Assembly: GCA_002067855.1 (NCBI GenBank)
Contig: MVQS01000186.1
Coordinates: 1-7,855 of the forward strand
DNA: 7,855 nt
Origin: Syntrophaceae bacterium PtaB.Bin038
GTDB taxonomy: Bacteria > Desulfobacterota > Syntrophia > Syntrophales > UBA2192
Reading direction: 5' to 3'
Position 1 is the stretch's first letter; each line of letters opens with the position of its first letter. This document shows, piece by piece, positions 6,766 to 7,855 of this stretch. The translations under genes were made by a program, and so were the position numbers. The notes under the pieces were generated by a model. That model did no database searches. It saw only the letters and a program-made list of their open reading frames with translations, and was not told the origin of the DNA.

Positions 6766-7128
6766 ATGAAGAAGACGTCCGCCGTACGAGTCCTGCTCAT
6801 CGTGGTATCCGCCCTCTTTGTCCTCAGCCTGCCCTGCACGGCTTCTGCCCACAGCCCGGACAGGATGGAATTGGCCTACGACGCCAAGACCCAGACCCTG
6901 TCCGTGAAGATCACCCACCCCTCGAACAACCCCGACAGGCATTACGTCAAGGAGGTGGTCGTGAAGAAGAACGGCCAGGTCGTCGCGCGGGGCGAGTACA
7001 ACAAGCAGCCCGGCGATACCTTCGTCTACACCTTCCAGGTGGCCGCCACGGGCGCCGACACCTTCGAGGTCACCGCCGTCTGCAACATCCGGGGATCCAT
7101 CACCGCGAAGTACTCCCCCGGCGTGTAG
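6766..7128 (+). CDS. Exported SoxZ / superoxide-reductase-like beta-sandwich protein
   Basis: A 120-residue protein with an N-terminal signal peptide: MKK, then a hydrophobic stretch (7-22) and an AxA-type site, TASA, before His29. The mature form (about 92 residues) would be periplasmic. Cys24 follows proline, so a lipoprotein is unlikely. The mature part resembles two related small folds: SoxZ (HYVKEVVVKKNGQVV, 59-73, and GDTFEVTAV) and the iron domain of desulfoferrodoxin/superoxide reductase (HPSNNPDRHY, 51-60, and CNIRG, 106-110). In superoxide reductases the last motif is CNxHG, with Cys and His binding iron; here Arg109 replaces that His. His29, His51, His59 and Cys106 remain as possible metal ligands. 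Activity as a superoxide reductase is therefore doubtful and the function unknown. AAAGGAG at 6752-6758, seven bases before ATG, is a strong ribosome binding site. A cytochrome-like membrane protein is encoded downstream. Confidence 0.8.
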   Translation: MKKTSAVRVLLIVVSALFVLSLPCTASAHSPDRMELAYDAKTQTLSVKITHPSNNPDRHYVKEVVVKKNGQVVARGEYNKQPGDTFVYTFQVAATGADTFEVTAVCNIRGSITAKYSPGV

Positions 7129-7133
7129 AACGC

Positions 7134-7154
7134 AGCCGGGTACTCCCGGCTTTT
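7134..7154 (+). terminator. Terminator-like or attenuator hairpin after the exported protein gene
   Basis: AGCCGGG (7134-7140) pairs perfectly with CCCGGCT (7145-7151) around the four-base loop TACT, and the stem runs into TTTT (7151-7154). It begins five bases after the stop codon. The 7-bp GC-rich stem is good but the T-tract is short, so partial termination or RNA 3'-end protection is as likely as full termination. It would lower expression of the membrane protein relative to the exported protein. Confidence 0.55.
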
Positions 7155-7190
7155 CCGGCCGCAGCCATGCGGGGTGCTGGAGCGCATCAC

Positions 7191-7195
7191 GGAGG
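7191..7195 (+). promoter_or_regulatory. Ribosome binding site supporting the GTG start at 7202
   Basis: GGAGG lies six bases before GTG 7202, optimal spacing. No competing start with a comparable site is present, and translation from this GTG places the first hydrophobic helix at the N-terminus, as expected for the product. Confidence 0.65.
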
Positions 7196-7201
7196 GAAAT
7201 C

Positions 7202-7615
7202 GTGCTCCTGGGTCTTCATGCCGGTTTCATGATCGCCGGTCTCGTCCTCATGACGGCGGGCGTCACCACGGCCCGCCTCATGAGGAAGAGGCCCTGGTGG
7301 CTTCGCGTCCACCGGGCGCTGGGGGCCTGCGGCGCCCTTTCGGTCCTTTTCGGCGTCTCTGCGGCCGTCGCCATGGTGGCCGGGTTCGGCGGTCCCCACT
7401 TCCAGGTGCTGCACGCCTGGGTGGGCGCCGTCGCTGCGTTTTTCGCGGTGGCAACCCCCGCCCTGGGGCAGCTCCAGTTCGTCACGAGGCAACGGCGGGC
7501 GGAGGTCCGAAAACTCCACCGATGGGCCGGCGCCATGACCCTCATCCTCCTTTTCCTCAACATCCTCTCCGGGTTGGTGCTTGTGGAAGTCATCCCGAAT
7601 GTGAGATCCTTCTGA
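7202..7615 (+). CDS. Four-helix membrane protein, cytochrome b561-like
   Basis: Integral membrane protein of 137 residues with four predicted transmembrane helices at about 3-25, 38-60, 68-90 and 107-130. Histidines lie at or near the helices: His6, His37 (WLRVHRALGA), His66 and His71 (VLHAWVGA), and His106 (KLHRWAGA). The HxxxG spacing in the last three resembles the haem-binding helices of cytochrome b561-type electron carriers, so it probably binds b-type haem and moves electrons across or along the membrane. This is motif-level recognition; ligand pairing is not certain. It follows the exported SoxZ/superoxide-reductase-like gene by 73 bases, with a weak hairpin between, so it could be the membrane electron partner of that protein. 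Basic loops (RLMRKRPWWLR, 25-35; TRQRRAEVRK, 95-104) suggest these face the cytoplasm, with both ends periplasmic; by this positive-inside reasoning two loops lie inside. Confidence 0.75.
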   Translation: MLLGLHAGFMIAGLVLMTAGVTTARLMRKRPWWLRVHRALGACGALSVLFGVSAAVAMVAGFGGPHFQVLHAWVGAVAAFFAVATPALGQLQFVTRQRRAEVRKLHRWAGAMTLILLFLNILSGLVLVEVIPNVRSF

Positions 7616-7765
7616 TACGGGAATGATGGAGTGATGAAACGGCGGGTCATCGGGAACATCTCCTGATTTTCCATGATTCCAGTATTCCAACATTCCAGCG
7701 GCAGCGGCGCTCAAACAGCATCTTTCATGACTCACCCCCTCGAGACGACCGTTGAAAGAGACACG
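7616..7765. other. Intergenic region before the cysteine desulfurase gene
   Basis: 150 bases with no supported gene. The first half holds the fold-back repeat described separately. No clear promoter was found. An in-frame ATG at 7727 could extend the downstream gene by 13 residues but lacks a ribosome binding site. Confidence 0.5.
7620..7698. repeat. Fold-back element with period-8 ATTCCA units
   Basis: ATTCCA occurs at 7676, 7684 and 7692, exactly eight bases apart. The left arm 7620-7636 (GGAATGATGGAGTGATG) pairs with 7672-7688 at 13 of 17 positions, around a 35-base centre, and shows a matching period of eight (GGAATGAT then GGAGTGAT). It begins four bases after the stop codon of the b561-like gene. 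The arms are too imperfect and the centre too long for a classical terminator. Confidence 0.6.
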
Positions 7766-7855
7766 ATGCTCCCCATCTATCTCGACTACAACGCCACGAC
7801 GCCCATCGACCCCGAGGTCGCTGCCGCCATGGAGCCCTGCATCCGGGAGCACTTC
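7766..7855 (+). CDS. Cysteine desulfurase (NifS/IscS-like class V aminotransferase), N-terminus only
   Basis: Only the first 30 residues are in the window. They read MLPIYLDYNATTPIDPEVAA and on to IREHF, the conserved N-terminus of PLP-dependent cysteine desulfurases, which take sulfur from cysteine for Fe-S clusters, thio-cofactors or tRNA thiolation. The catalytic lysine and cysteine lie beyond the edge, so subfamily and activity cannot be told; some class V homologues with this N-terminus act on other substrates. Start ATG 7766 is preferred because GAAAGAG (7754-7760) lies five bases upstream and the family normally begins just before IYLD. An alternative in-frame ATG at 7727 has no ribosome binding site. 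It probably forms its own transcription unit, as 150 bases and a repeat separate it from the preceding gene. Confidence 0.88.
   Translation, partial: MLPIYLDYNATTPIDPEVAAAMEPCIREHF

Noticed and set aside
3649..6942. A 1097-codon open frame on the minus strand opposite four genes
   Set aside because: It lies antisense to well-recognised SDR, YyaL and exported-protein genes. Its translation is rich in Pro, Gly, Arg, Val and His with no family motif, the usual shadow of GC-rich codon bias.

Overview
This is a GC-rich, densely coding chromosomal segment with nine supported genes: one PAS-domain sensor on the minus strand, cut by the left edge, and eight genes on the plus strand, the last cut by the right edge. 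The gene mix, codon bias and the style of the multi-PAS sensor suggest an anaerobic or microaerophilic delta-proteobacterium-like organism (Desulfobacterota, possibly Syntrophales-like). That placement is an inference from family resemblance, not a proof. No phage, transposase, CRISPR, rRNA or tRNA was seen.

Layout. (1) 1-1160, minus: N-terminal part of a protein with three PAS domains. (2) 1161-1365: divergent intergenic region. (3) 1366-3086, plus: an iron/manganese superoxide dismutase of archaeal-like type, followed 23 bases later by a questin-oxidase-like (DUF4243) protein. (4) 3156-3542: a small split-barrel flavoprotein of the pyridoxamine-phosphate-oxidase superfamily. (5) 3718-6735: a TIGR01777/YfcH-type nucleoside-diphosphate-sugar epimerase-like SDR, and 3 bases later a 699-residue thioredoxin-domain protein (YyaL/SPATA20, DUF255). 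(6) 6766-7615: a small exported protein resembling both SoxZ and the superoxide-reductase-like fold, then a four-helix cytochrome-b561-like membrane protein, with a terminator-like hairpin between them. (7) 7766-end: the start of a cysteine desulfurase.

Functional theme. Many of the genes belong to redox or oxygen-defence families: superoxide dismutase, oxygenase-like questin oxidase, flavin split barrel, thioredoxin fold, a superoxide-reductase/SoxZ-like exported protein and a b-type cytochrome. Close spacing makes sod plus DUF4243, SDR plus YyaL, and probably YyaL plus the exported protein, likely cotranscribed. A single shared system is a hypothesis only.

The most unusual non-coding feature is a set of three fold-back elements at gene ends (3057-3119, 3545-3704, 7620-7698). 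Each has imperfect inverted arms, and two have arms made of short degenerate tandem units (period 7 and period 8). The first runs into a coding region and supplies the last nine residues of the DUF4243 protein. Together they look like a family of intergenic repeat elements.
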